DNA of 64,000 nucleotides from Lineolata rhizophorae (lineage: Eukaryota > Ascomycota > Dothideomycetes > Lineolatales > Lineolataceae). The translations under genes were made by a program, and so were the position numbers. The notes beneath the pieces are model-generated. The model worked only from the letters and a program-made list of their open reading frames with translations. It did no database searches and was not told the DNA's origin. Where the stretch lies: positions 1,327,560 through 1,391,559 of the forward strand of contig MU001674.1 in the NCBI GenBank assembly GCA_010093515.1, read 5' to 3'. Of this stretch, positions 13,466-25,318 are shown one piece after another (the stretch's first letter is position 1; every line of letters begins with the position of its first letter).

Positions 13466-15813
13466 TCTAATTTGGAGCCTAGGCATTCATGTTCAGTATT
13501 GCTTGATCGATATCCTGGATTATTGCTTTTCAATTGGCTTTCGCCTGTCTACTTAGCACCCTACATTTCCTTGGTAACCGTTTGACAAGTTCCTCGTCTG
13601 AAGAAACACACCACGCTTTTCCGATATCGTGTCGAGTGTATGTCGCCGCCTCTTGAGTTGGTGAAAGAGGCACAGAAAATTGTAAGGGCCTGATCACCGG
13701 TAAGGAAGATCAAGAGCGTTGCTTTGGTGGCCCGATTTCCGGTGGTAAGACATGACGTCAATACGGACATTAGACGGCCAAAACATTCCCGAGCCCATCA
13801 ACCAGCCTGTGGCAGAGTTACCCGGCAAAATACAATAATGCCAACAGCAGTGTTTACTGGGTTCGTCCTCCCTGGGACGTGAACAAGGATGTGCGTTGGA
13901 AAAAGTTCGGAGGGCTTGAGAGCGGAGCATTTACCTGAAACTAAACTGCTCCCCCGACCTACCACTACAGCAATTAGGATCTTGCCATGAGTTCGCTACG
14001 AATGTGAACCAGTATAGCAAGAGCTGTTCGTACGTCGATTGCCTAGGACTTCTAGAGGTATTCTACTACTTGAGTTCTTACATGATTTCAGGCGTGCTCG
14101 ACGCACTATTTAGAATTTATTGGATTGAAGAAAGGAGCTGTGTAACGTGAACGCTTTAGGATTTTGAGTGGCGCAGCTTGGAATTCCTACGTGTCTAAAA
14201 GTTCAAAAAGACAATAACCTATCTTTGACTCCTATAGAATGCGTATGACAACTTAGTGGTAACTTGGTGTCAATCACAAGAGTACAATAAAGAGCTTGGG
14301 CCATCTGTTTTTATTAGAAAATCCATGACAACTAATGCTTCTTCGGAAAGATTATGCGGCGATGCCATGCTAACGCCACGGTGAAAACCGCAACAAGCAA
14401 ACATGAAAAGCACAGCTACAGCACCACATCCGTACGTTGTACTAAAGAAAACACACGTAGATAATGTGCTATCAACGTCGTCAAACAATTTGACGCATGT
14501 AGAGTCAATGTGAAATATTCCGTGGGTCGACATCCTAGTGCAGACCGCCACCGCCTGATGAGCGAGAGGCACGACGCACTTTACACCGATGTCTTAGTCC
14601 GAATTGCTTATATGGAAGTATACTGGACACTATATAGAGTCAGATAGGTCACATCTCATAATTGGAAGCCTAGACAGAGTAGGAAATGCGATTAATCTTA
14701 CTTTCAAGGAAGATTGAAACTCAGATCTATTCATTACTTGTCACCCCCTCAATTCGCTCACTGGGTGTGAATGAATTGAATAGTAATGAAAATATCCGGC
14801 ATTTAGACTTCGGGTCTTTCTTATTTGGATACTGGCAGAGCAAATGGACCCGGAGCCCGGAAGATCCAAGGCACAATCAGCCCACTCCCAGTAATCAAAA
14901 CTCCATCACTTCCCAACATCCTGCAATCTTGCAGCTCTGAAATTGGATCTACCCGATTCCGGGAAGCCACCAGAAGATTCTCCAGGTTTGCATCGGTCCA
15001 AATTGAGTAACCTGTCACCCAAAAAGCTATCGTCGAACGTAGCAGAAGGAAGGAAGACGATTTATATAGCCAGGATCCGCCCCACAGATATGCCATCCGC
15101 ATGCCTGGCGTGCAGATTTTCATGCAGGAGTGGTATGAACGAATGTGCTTGCTCTGTAACCTCGCCCCCGTACTCCCGCAGCCCGCGCATTCAAGCACTC
15201 CGTTTGACGCTAATGAAACAATGCGAACCACACGCAGGCGCAACACCGGAAGCGAGCGGCTGGCACCCAACGAAGTGCGAAACATCCCTCACCCTTAGCT
15301 TCTGGCAGATAAGACGGTGGGAAGAGCCTAGCTGCCGGAGATCGTCAGCCCGGCCCAAGCAAAACAAATATGCGAAATAAGATGAGATCCTAAGATTCAC
15401 CCCCTCGGTCTCCCTCGAGGGCTCGGGTTTCGAGTGGCTGCCCTTAGCGTGTCGGACCTGGCCGATATGCCTATAGAACGGGCTGATAATGCAGTGAATC
15501 TCCACCCTTCGGAGGGGCGACAGGCCGAATCGCGAAGCCGTTTCTCTGGCCGTTCTTGTAAGCGGACGGACTTGCGAGAGCGCGAAACGACGAGATACTG
15601 TTGCCTTGCTCCGAATAGCCTGCAACAATTGCGCAAGTGCCGTCCGCAGCAAATTGTCGTCAATATAAAAGGCAGCGCTACCGAGATCACAGTGCGTTGC
15701 GGTGTCAGTGCCCCTCATTCCACTTGTCCGGTCCAATTTTATTGAACCCCGCCATCTGCTATTATAGCGCCGCCGCCGCTATTGCGCTCACGGATCAACG
15801 TTTATTCGAAGAA
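13466..15813. other. Intergenic region upstream of hxnY
   Basis: About 2.3 kb without a gene I can support. A 154-codon minus-strand frame at 14821-15285 and overlapping frames at 15191-15745 on both strands show no family motif. The final 150 bp hold a likely TATA box for hxnY. Confidence 0.45.
15664..15670 (+). promoter_or_regulatory. Putative TATA box of hxnY
   Basis: TATAAAA lies 144 bp upstream of the hxnY ATG at 15814, in an otherwise mixed-base stretch. Position and sequence fit a fungal core promoter; this is inference only. Confidence 0.4.
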
Positions 15814-17149
15814 ATGCCCATCTCCACCACGTCTCGGTCCCCGCCAGTCCTAGACTTCTCAGGTATAGCAGACCTTAACAGCCCTACCCCCAGGCTCTTC
15901 GTGCTTCGGGCACAGGCGGGCCCCCCCCTTAAATCCAAAAGGCATAACTGCGCCCAGCTAACGCTGCGTCTCGTCAGCATTTTACGGCAGCGATGCAGCT
16001 GCCAAGCAGAAGCTGGTCGCCCAAGTCAGAGAGTGCTGTCTCCATAATGGATTCTTCCAGATCACGGGACATCGGATTCCGTCATCGCTGCAGGAGAAAG
16101 TGATGGATTGCAGCAAGCGTTTCTTTGACCTGTCATTGGATGAGAAGACTAAGATCAGCAAAGGTATATCTGCCCTTCCAGCAAGACAGCGCCGACGAAC
16201 CGTTTCCGTGCTGAAGAACTGCCGTTTAGCCAACAACAGTTATAACCGGGGCTACGAGCTGCTCCACTCCCAGATCCTGGAGGAAGGAACCGCACCCGAG
16301 CTCAAGGAAGGACTATATCTTGGCGAGGAAATACCCTCTAGCCATCCGTACTTCGTCAACAAGAAGCTCAACAGCGGCCCCAACCAATGGCCCACAGGCA
16401 TCGACAACCTGGAAGAATTTCAGCAGACAACAATGACCTACTACGCATCGATGTTCGAACTTGCCAAAGATGTCCTTGCGGCCGTCGCACTCACGCTGGA
16501 TCTCCCCGAGGATTACTTCGGCTCGTTTGTTGATGGCGCCGTGGCCGCCATGCGGTTCCTGCACTACCCTCCCCAGCCGCCTGATTCGAATGAGAGGCTC
16601 ACGCGCGGGGTTGGTGCACACACCGATTTTGGCTCCGTGACGCTGCTGCTCCAAGACGAGGTCGACGGGCTGCAAGTGTGGGACAGGGATGTTGAGCAAT
16701 GGTTCGACGTAGGTGAAGGACAAGACAAATCCCCTTTACCGTTAAAGCAACGTTGCAATTTGTTGGAGCTTCCTAACTTCTTATTATTCTCATAGGTACT
16801 ACCGGTGAAAGGCGCTTACGTTGTCAACCTCGGAAATATGATGCAAAGGTGGTCCAACGACCGGTATAAGTCCAACCTGCACCGTGTCATCAACAAGTCG
16901 GGCAAGGAGCGCTACAGTATTCCTTTCTTCTTCAATGGAAACCCAGACTACGTCATTGACTGTTTACCAAATTGTGCGGTTGATGAGCCGGCGAATTACC
17001 CGCCCATAACAGTCACTGCTGCCATCCTTGGCGGATACAATGACAGTTACGGACGCGCCGAACGATACAAACAGACAGAAGCAGGGAAAGCAGCAACCAA
17101 GGTAGGTATGAGCGATGACATCAATGCACAACCGATCACTGCTTCATAA
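15814..17149 (+). CDS. hxnY: 2-oxoglutarate/Fe(II) dioxygenase, HxnY-like
   Basis: Isopenicillin-N-synthase-like non-haem iron dioxygenase. Exons 15814-15862, 15978-16163, 16230-16708, 16796-17149, joined in frame to 355 aa. Seen: DIOX_N-type N-terminus (CCLHNGFFQITGHRIP), then the iron triad H209-x-D211 (GAHTDFGSVTLLLQ) and distal H267 (SNLHRVIN), followed by R277-x-S279 (RYSIPFF) for 2-oxoglutarate. A long read-through of introns would give stops, which supports the exon model. A. nidulans HxnY is a thymine-dioxygenase-like member of this family, and the neighbours hxnN, hxnV and hxnW make the hxnY assignment likely. Its exact reaction in nicotinate use is not settled. The C-terminal end could differ if a GTAGGT at 17102 is used as a donor. 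Confidence 0.82.
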
Positions 17150-17517
17150 ATCGAGATGTCTTCTTTGCCATAATCCTTTGAACTACCGTTGAACTGTTGA
17201 AGATATTATTCGGCTAGCGAAAACTATTGAAAAACAAGCTCATGTAAAGAAAGTCACACAGGCTGAGAGGTGGGATATTGTGAACATACGACTAAACGAT
17301 AATCAACCAAATAGAGTAGCTGAATATAGTGCTGTATTGGGTATCAAATTAAGACCTTCATCTAACTTGTGAAGCCTTTCCACCTGCGAATACCAGCGTC
17401 ATCCGAATGACAAGAATTGACGTCATCTCTCGAAATTCAACAGTTCGGAGAACTTCAATCCCCGCCGCCGCAACTGTGCCTTGTCAGTTATGGTCTTTCT
17501 GTCTACGCGTGGCAGTC
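17150..17517. other. Short intergenic stretch after hxnY
   Basis: AT-rich 3' flank of hxnY and of the small minus-strand ORF that follows; it probably holds both 3' UTRs. No other feature is seen. Confidence 0.4.
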
Positions 17518-17688
17518 TTACAGCTTGAGAATGCTCTTGAGACCCTTCTTGACAATTTTGGTAATAAGGGTCTTCTGCTTGTCTTCTTCCTTCTTCTCGG
17601 CAGCATTGGGGTCCTGTGGCTGCGCTTCCTTCTTGCCCATCATGCCTTGGGCCGTGCTGACGGCCTTATTCATGTCGATGCCGGTCAT
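17518..17688 (-). CDS. Small basic/charged hypothetical protein (56 aa)
   Basis: The frame codes MTGIDMNKAVSTAQGMMG followed by a Lys/Glu/Asp/Gln-rich centre and an amphipathic Lys/Leu/Ile C-terminus (TKIVKKGLKSILKL). The frame extends upstream without a stop to 17865, but the longer N-terminus is Arg-rich and looks untranslated. I do not recognise a family. It lies between convergent hxnY and hxnN, so it is not part of the usual hxn set. It may be a real microprotein or chance; composition with a clean start and a helical C-terminus is the only support. Confidence 0.3.
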   Translation of the reverse strand: MTGIDMNKAVSTAQGMMGKKEAQPQDPNAAEKKEEDKQKTLITKIVKKGLKSILKL

Positions 17689-18909
17689 TATGAATGTGAG
17701 ACGGGACTCCTGGTCAGTACGGGATGGTGAGAATGACCTGGGAGTGAAGTTAGCAATTTGGGTGCGTTCAATCGCACGAACAATGATTCTTCGTACCGCA
17801 GTGAGACAGAGCCGTGCAAAGCTTTTCAAGGTGCCACGAACCCACCGAAATCCACGAGGTCTCACCGTTTAAATATATAGCCATGTGCCTCCATCCCCTT
17901 TTTCCCCCCACCCTGTTCCATCTCCTTCCGACAACTCCCCATTCGCGTTCCAAAACGTGTCACTCCAAGACCTCAGCCTCCGCCACCTATAAGTCAAGAG
18001 TGCCCCTCTCTCGCGAGATCTTGCCAACAAACCGCAGCCAAGTGCGCCGTGGGACTGGGTAACGCTTCTGGCTGCTCAGCTCGGAACTGGCCTAAGCGCC
18101 GCCGGCGAATCAAGCTCGTCAGGGTCCCGCGGCGCGGCTCCTTGGCGGGCGCCACAGCCCCGTATTCTCGGTGCACGACGGCTGCCTTTCCCGCATTACA
18201 CGGGGACGACGCTGCGGCGTACACGAAAGCTCATTTCCTGCAGCGTAGAATGTGCCATGGTGGTATTTTTGATGTCCTTCGTGTGTAGGGGCGATGACAC
18301 TCTCTCTCCCCGCACTTGAAGTTTGTTTTGTTTATATAGAAGGAAAACTTATACACACAAAGCGTGTAGGAATAGACTGAAAGTAAAGACGTCATAAAGT
18401 GAGTGAAGTAATGATTCCTCTAGTGAGTTACCAGATCCGCTGCTCTTCTAGATATGGAGGTGATTTCGGCTCCTGCATGCACGTGACCGGTTGGTAAAAA
18501 AAAAAAAACCACCAGAGCCGGGAGAGCCATCTTACATGTTACTACAGTACACTAACGAACCACAGACCCTGTCGGGTCGCGGAGGCATAACACTCCGTGT
18601 CACTAGAGTAGACTGGAAAGTGTTCCTCTTAGGACCTTGATTGGTCACTCTAAGCGGTCCTTGTTTGTTCGGTGCCATGTTCCATGGTATTGGGTTTGAG
18701 AAGAATCCTTTTCTGTGCGTCAAGGTTAAATATTGGTGTGTGCGGACTGGGGAATTTTATAGGGCTTCACATTCTAGCGTTTTCAACTCCAGATTGCCGA
18801 ATCATTTGATGGGCACGATGTTCCGATGATTTGGCGGACTTTAGTCTTGACGCCAAACCGCCTCTACGTTAAATCGTCTCTGCCTCTAAATCTCCCACAT
18901 TGCCATGAC
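17689..18909. other. Intergenic region, no recognised gene
   Basis: About 1.2 kb containing a 13-base A run near 18498 and short overlapping frames with no family resemblance. It separates the small ORF from the 3' end of hxnN. Confidence 0.4.
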
Positions 18910-21559
18910 TCACCCCTCTTCTCTAACAACGCGTTCCACCACCTCTGCCACACCCAGCACCTTCTCCTCTTCCAACTTCCTCCCCACAACCTGCACACTC
19001 ACCGGCAACCCTTCCATTTGCTCCAAATCGTACAACTCCCAATTCCACGCGTCCGCCTCATTCCTCGGCTCATACTGCGGCCGTTCCTTCGGATCCTTCT
19101 CCCTCTCCACCCTCCCCGCCGGCACGCACACGGCCGCATAGCCCAAGAAATTCCACACCTTAGTATATCCCACCCAGCGACAGGTCCTGTGCGGCACGGC
19201 CGTATGCGGCATCGACGGCGTGAGCAGCACGTCGACGGGGCGCCCGTCCGCCGTATGCGCCGCTGACCCGTTCCATTTGTCCAAGTACGCCTTCTGCGCG
19301 GCGAGCTTGCGCCGGTTGAGCTGCCAGTATTCGAAGACGGAGATAGGCGGCGCGCGGGTGATAAGAGCGTGGACGTGAGGGAGGAAGGGCTCGCCGCCGG
19401 CGGAGACGGCGCGGCGGATGTCTTCGCCGCCGTCGGCGGTGTAGTATGCGTCCTGCCGTGGGTTTCGCGTTGCTAAGGCTTGGGCCGAAGAAAAAGATGC
19501 ACACAGGATTTGAGGTGGGTTTACATACCATGATATTGATGCACTCTTTGTGGAGGCTTCCGTCCCACGCGATCACCTCGTGGCCTGCTGCACTCATCTT
19601 CGCAGCTACTTCTCGTAATACTCGTTCGATGGGTGGGTGCACTTTTACTACGCCGTCATCCACTAATAGGCCAACCGAGAGTCGTCGGTTGCGAACATCC
19701 TCGTACGCCTCCGGGCGCCACGGCAGCGGCACCACTTTTGGATCTAGACGCCAGGGCTCAGAGTCACATATGGCCTTGGTGATGTCGCGGAGGGAAGAAA
19801 GGCCACGTGTTAGGGGCCCGATTACGGAGGGAACATGTTCCTGGCCTTCGGTTGAGACTGGAACACCATGGTAAGGGAGCCTTGTGGCCTGTAGCACAGG
19901 ATAGCAGACGCGGTTAGTTCAAAGAGGTATTCGCGTAAGCTCGGAAATTTGATGGGCACCACAATCTCGGAATATGAACTTGAGGATGTGTGGAACCGGC
20001 GGGCAGGACTTACGCTTGGCTTCAGTCCATACAGCCCCAGCATATGCGCGGGGATGCGGACACTTCCGCCAATGTCTGTCCCCCATCCAACGAGAGAGCC
20101 ATGTAAAGCGAGTAGAGCCGCCTCACCTCCGCTGGATCCGCCGGGTGTTAACTTAGGGTTATCTGGGTGGACGGTGAGACCCCAGAGAGGATTTTCAGTC
20201 TCGCACCACTGCACATCATGACGTAAAAACAATCATTAGCACAGATAATGGGAAAACGGAAAGTCAACGAATTTGGAATTCAACTTCTGACGCTAAAAAG
20301 GCTCAGAAATTTTATGTTCGTTTGGTATTCTAAAGGATGATCCGAGCCTTCTAGAAATTCCAACGGATTTAAAAGTGGAAACCGGACCCACCATAATGGA
20401 TTGTGGGAGATTTGTCTTGCACAGAATCACCGCGCCGAGCTGCTTCATGAGCTGGACCACCACGGCATCTTCGACCGCGGGTTGGAACGCCCGCGCCACG
20501 TACCCGAGCGTCGTGTCGACTCCCGCCACGTCGAATTGGTCCTTCAGGGACACGGGAACGCCGTGTAGAGGGCCAATAAGCTTGCCATGCAGTGCATAAT
20601 AGGCGTCGAGTTCGCGGGCTTGGGCCAACGCTTCGTCGAAGAGGATTTCGGTAAGGCTGGTAAGTGCGGAGTAGTTAGTCCAATCCGCGGAAATGATGTT
20701 CACTTTTTTCGTTTCAACTAGGTAAGGTAAGAGACGAGGATCCGGCGGGAAGCGGACTCTAGTGGCAATTGAGTTCACTCAGGGTGCTTCCGAGTTTCCG
20801 GACCTAATGGAGGAGCGAAGCAGAATGCAGCAACCGGAGCCGAGCGTTGGGGAAAACGGCGACAAAACAAACATGAAATCCACACATACCAATTCGTCTT
20901 TCCTCGCCGATCAGCCGCCATGCCACGAAGATGTCAACTACCGACACGATCTAGGAGCGAGCAAGGAAAGGAAAAGAAAATAATTGTGGAGCTGGCGCTA
21001 GCCTTACCACGTGCTGCGCAAGCGAGGCCCTGCATTCACCGCGTGAGAATCATACCATGAAGGAACTCGATCGTTTCGCGGTTGTCGATCATTCAATCGC
21101 CTACTTCTCGATGTATTCGCGAATCACCTCCTCGGCCGTCCAGCGACCGCTCGCAAGCGCTCGCGTCAATTCCTCGACCGAATCCACGTCGCTGGGTCCC
21201 TGGCATCGTGTGCTGCCGCCAGCATCCGAATCCTAGGTGCAATCGCGGTGTGAGTCTCCTTGTCCTTGTTTCTTCCCCTGGCCTCGGCATTTGGATGCGG
21301 ATCGATTGGCTCTCTCGGATCGCGCCGAGCATGCCGTCAATGGGTGATCCACGATGCATCGAGTGCCTCGCGTGCCTCGCGTGCCCCGTGGCCACTTCTG
21401 GAAGCGAAATACGTGCGCACGTATGCAGGTAGTACGGACCTTTGCGCGAAGGTTGGTGGTGGCGTTGGCCGTTGGCGCATGCGCCCTGACAGCATCGTCC
21501 CGCAGCTGGCGCTTGTGGGCCGCCGTCTTCTGCCAAGTCGCTTGCTCGATGCTGCCCAT
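18910..21559 (-). CDS. hxnN: Amidase-signature hydrolase, HxnN-like
   Basis: Amidase (PF01425) proposed to hydrolyse the open-chain amide late in nicotinate breakdown, releasing ammonium. Inferred exons in transcription order: 21559-21440, 21199-21105, 21029-21008, 20897-20890, 20656-20392, 20208-20014, 19888-19529, 19452-18910; total 1608 nt, 535 aa, all phases consistent. Catalytic Ser-cisSer-Lys triad visible: K120 (GVPVSLKDQF), S195 (PGGSSGGEA) and S219 (GTDIGGSVRIPA), with spacings of 75 and 24 as in the family. The N-terminus reads MGSIEQATWQKTAAHKRQ, then VEELTRALASGRWTAEEV. Two very short exons (22 and 8 nt) are needed to give EYIEKASLAQHVTNCLTEIL, which matches the family block around TNCLTEI. 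They rest on splice signals and family similarity, not transcripts. Shares a 0.96-kb divergent upstream region with hxnV. Confidence 0.87.
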
Positions 21560-22521
21560 GATGCAGCTAGAAAAGCGGTTGGAAATAGACCGGAGGATTC
21601 GCGTCCTGCCACGAAATTTTGAGGATAGCAAGAGTTTGAGGGAAGAAATGGAATTATAATCGCTCGGGAGTCCAAGTGGGTTGATGCTGCAGGCCGTTTG
21701 TCGGAGATAGGTATGTCGCACTTCCGAACATCGCAAGGGCGGACTGGTGATAAGCTCACAGAGTATGTATGTAGCACCTTAGTAGCTTCAACGCCATGGA
21801 CTTTTGCAACGTCCATTGGGTGAAGCACCCAATGGAGCCGCATGCCCCTGGCAGCATAGGCCTCTCACGGACTGTTGACGGTGGCATAGGGGGAGAAGGG
21901 TGGGGCAAGCCGCGAGCTAGCAAGCACATTCCGCCCACTTTTGGGCGACCTATATCCTTGCGTCCCACACGCCGACGTGCAGAGCGCCGTCATTAAAACC
22001 ATTTCACACGACGCGTCAAAATCCTCGCGCCCAGCATTTCAAAAGCTTTGCCTGGAGCCGGCTGCCGGCTCTTCCCGCTCTATTCTAGCTAGCAGTCACG
22101 CCACATCGTCCCCAAGAATTCCCTTAGGGGCCAACGTTCTCCGGGCCGCGCCGACTCCACTACTGAAACAACCGTCTAGCTCCAACTAGCGCCATTGGTC
22201 CCAGCATCGTCGTACCTGGCGGTCCCAGCGGCCCGGATCGCTGCCAACTTCGTGAAACAGACGCTATCGGGAGACGAAGGAGAGCGTCTCCAAGGAAGAA
22301 GCTGGTCTAGGAGACGACCCTACAGGCGGCAACGTCGGCAAGAAATTTTCGGCATGGCGACCACGATGGATGCCGAAGAGATATTTCCGGACGTGGACCC
22401 CAAGTCTGCATTCCCTTTTCTTCCTTGCTCCTCTCTCTGTTCGGCTCCTTCAACCCTTGCGCCTCTAGTTTTACTATAATACATATGTTTCTCAATTGGC
22501 CTTCATTTTTGTTCCGTCATC
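21560..22521. promoter_or_regulatory. Divergent hxnN/hxnV intergenic region
   Basis: About 960 bp separate the hxnN and hxnV starts, which face away from each other, so it must carry both promoters. A C/T-rich run (near 22410-22445) precedes the hxnV ATG, typical of fungal start regions. No coding feature is recognised. Confidence 0.5.
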
Positions 22522-24905
22522 ATGGGTCCTCCGATTTGGAAGCTCATGACTCGCAGCTCGTCGCGGTCTCCTAGCACCTCCTCAAGCTTACAAAGTACTA
22601 GCGCCACCACGAGCGATGCGGCCTCGTCCCGCCCGAATAGTCACGACCTACTGGACCCTTCCGCGGCCGCCAATGGCCTCCCTAGAACTCCCGCTCCGCC
22701 CCCCAGCAGCGATGTATTGGTCGTAGGTGCGGGACCGTCAGGTCTTATGCTTGCGTTAGTGCCCGCAACTTGAAGTGTTTTAGAAGCTGGGCGTGAAATC
22801 TCTTGAACTAAATGTTGAACGGTGGGGACCAGTGCAAATTTGATCCGGTTTGGAATCAAAACCGAGATCGCGGACAGCCGGCCGGAGCGGACCGTGACGG
22901 GTCGCGCCGATGGCTTGCAGCCGAAAACGATCGAGACGCTCAAGCAGATGCGGTTGGCAGAGAAGGTGCTATTGAAAGGCGTGAGGGTGTACGACATTTG
23001 CTTCTGGGTGCGTGTGGCCAGATCATTTTTAATTCCCGAGTTTTCCTAATTTTTCTTTTCTTTTACTTTTTTTTTTTTTTTGAGGAGCCGGAAATGGATT
23101 GTAGCTAATAATTTGAAGAAATCCACAGCGACAGAGAGACTCCGCCGTAAAGGCCGCGAGATTCACTATCCGCCGGAGGTCGTGGATCTTCTTGATCCGT
23201 TCATCCTGCTTGTACACCAGGGGATGGTGGAACAGCTTTTCATGGATGATATGGATGAGCGCAAGGGTCATGTTCGCAGAAACCTGAACTTTGAAGGCTG
23301 GAAGTCATTGCAAATGAAGAACAGAGCATTGGAGGCTACGTTCAAGAACAAACAGGGTGACGGAAAGACTACTTTCCGGACAGATTATATTGTCGGGTGC
23401 GACGGTGCACATTCGATGGTTCGCAAGTCAATTCCGGATTGCCGCGCTGTTGGCGCGTCGTCTGATTCTAGTACGTATATTTTATCTCCCGTTCTTCGAA
23501 ATCTCGTATTGACTTAGCTGCTTCTAGTATGGGGAGTTATCGATGCGGAGATTGACACCGATTTCCCGGATTTGTGGAGTAAAGCGGTGGTGCATTCGGA
23601 GCAGGCTGGTTCAGTTCTCATCATTCCGCGAGAACGAAACATGACTCGGATGTACATCGAACTAAAGTCGGAGACTCGGGAAGGGGTCCCAAAGAATGAG
23701 CTAACCAAAGACTTTGTGATGAAGCGGGCTGGGGAAATCATGCAGCCATATTATCTCAGGTGGAGGCGAATCGGTAAGGCGTGCTTCTAGAACCATGTGT
23801 TTGAGTGCTTCACTGACCCTTTAAGAATGGTTCGGTCGTTATCAAATCTCACAACGAGTGGCGTCGCGGTTCTCAACAGACGATCTGAACGTTTTCATTG
23901 CAGGAGATGTAAGCAATAACCTCTTCTCTCTACCTAATATTTCACTAAACAACTCCGCAGGCCAGCCACACGCACTCTCCCAAAGCCGCACAAGGCATGA
24001 ACACATCCATGCACGACGCGTGGAACCTCGCCTGGAAGCTCAATCTCTCGATTCGCGGTCTCGCCAAGCGCAGCCTGCTTGAAACGTACGAGGCCGAGCG
24101 CCGCAAGATCGCCAAAGACCTCATCTCGTTCGACTACGAGCACGCCAACGCCTTCTCGGCCGGCGACGCCAAGGCGCTCGCGCAGAACTTCAAGACAAAC
24201 GTGCGCTTCATCTCCGGCGTCGGCGCCGAGTACGCGCCCAACGTTTTGAACGTGCCGGCCAACGCCGGCGCCAGCACATCTCCTTGGCCCCTCGTCCCCG
24301 GCTGCCTCCCCCCGCCCGCAAAAGCGACCCGCTTCATCGACGCCAACCCGGTCGACCTCCAACTCGCCATCCCTATGCTCGGCCAGTTCCGCATCTTCGT
24401 CTTCGCGTCCGACCCCTGCGGGTCGTCGCGCCCCTTCCTCGAAGCGCTGGGCTCCGCGCACCTAGGCCAGGGCTCGCTCGTCGGCCGCGCCTCCGCCGCC
24501 GCGAACGCGTCGTACACGCTGCAGCCGCCCGCCTTCGGCGAGTCGGATACCTTCATCCGGCCCGAGCGGTACACGCCCGTGTCCGGGCTGTTCACGTACG
24601 CGCTGGTCGTGGCCGGGCTCGGGGCAGGGCGCGATCGTGTCGAGCTGGATAGGCTGCCGCCGCTGTGGCGCGAGTCGAGGTGGAGCGTCTATTTGGATGA
24701 TGCGGCGGAGCTGGATGCAAGGCGGATGTCGTGCGCGGAGAAGTGGTGGGGTGGGCTCGCGAGGGGCGAGGTCGCGGTCGTGAACGTGAGGCCGGATGGG
24801 TATGTGGGGAGCGTGGCCAGATGGGCGGATGGGTCGAGGCTCTCCGGGGAGAGGGCTGTTAGGTGGTTGGATGGGTATTATGAGGGGTTTTTGAAGGGGG
24901 ATTGA
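22522..24905 (+). CDS. hxnV: Phenol-2-monooxygenase-type FAD monooxygenase, HxnV-like
   Basis: Class A flavin hydroxylase proposed to hydroxylate a dihydroxypyridine intermediate. Exons 22522-22754, 22833-23007, 23119-23470, 23528-23773, 23826-23908, 23961-24905; 677 aa. Seen: FAD GxGxxG (DVLVVGAGPSGLMLA, near residue 70), substrate-side block (RLRRKGREIHYPPE, LVHQGMVEQLF), DG motif (IVGCDGAHSMVRKSI), second FAD motif ([20 protein letters not shown] then DAWNLAWKLNL), and the thioredoxin-like C-terminal phenol hydroxylase domain. The order matches phenol hydroxylase; the hxn identity comes from context. Odd: about 60 Ser/Thr/Pro-rich residues precede the FAD domain. Exon 3 was started at 23119 (KSTATERLRR) to keep ICFWKST continuous. 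Convergent with hxnW. Confidence 0.88.
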
Positions 24906-25318
24906 ATTGGAGAAGAGGGAAAAGGTAGGCTGTTGAATTTTGAGGACATATTGGTGAGTGAAGAGTTTGTGGCTGTGGTATTGTGACTATTGTTACATGA
25001 AATGTAGCTCACATGTATCGGAAATCAAATTATTAGTTACTCATTTTTAGACACTATGCTGTTTAACTTAAAGAAGAAGCTTTATTATTTAACGAGAACC
25101 TATGCACATGCAATTTGCAATCCCTAAAGCATCTATGAAATTCTTTTGTTTCAAAAGACATGGGTAGCGTTTCCATACTTTCCTTTCTTGTTTTTCCTCT
25201 TTTTCTTTTTTTTTTCTTCCCACATATTCTATAGCCCTAATAATTCAAGTCCTTGAATTCTACCTTAGTGCTGAATGTTATAGCTAGTTATTTGCTACGC
25301 CAACGCAGAGTCAGCGTC
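24906..25318. terminator. Convergent 3' ends of hxnV and hxnW
   Basis: AT-rich 413-bp interval between two convergent genes, with a T-rich run near 25190-25217. It should carry both 3' UTRs and cleavage sites; exact sites are not visible. Confidence 0.4.

Noticed and set aside
14821-15285. 154-codon minus-strand frame as a gene
   Set aside because: No motif, overlaps plus-strand frames of similar length, and no splice or start context supports it.
20392-20778. Reading the amidase ORF from 20778 as the true N-terminus (VNSIATRVRFPPDPRLL...)
   Set aside because: The reading crosses an intron: a TTGGACTAAC branch point and CTTACCAG acceptor lie within it, and a better family match appears from upstream exons (MGSIEQ..., VEELTRALASGRWTAEEV). 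I first took the upstream block as a displaced or duplicated fragment, but it fits as normal exons.
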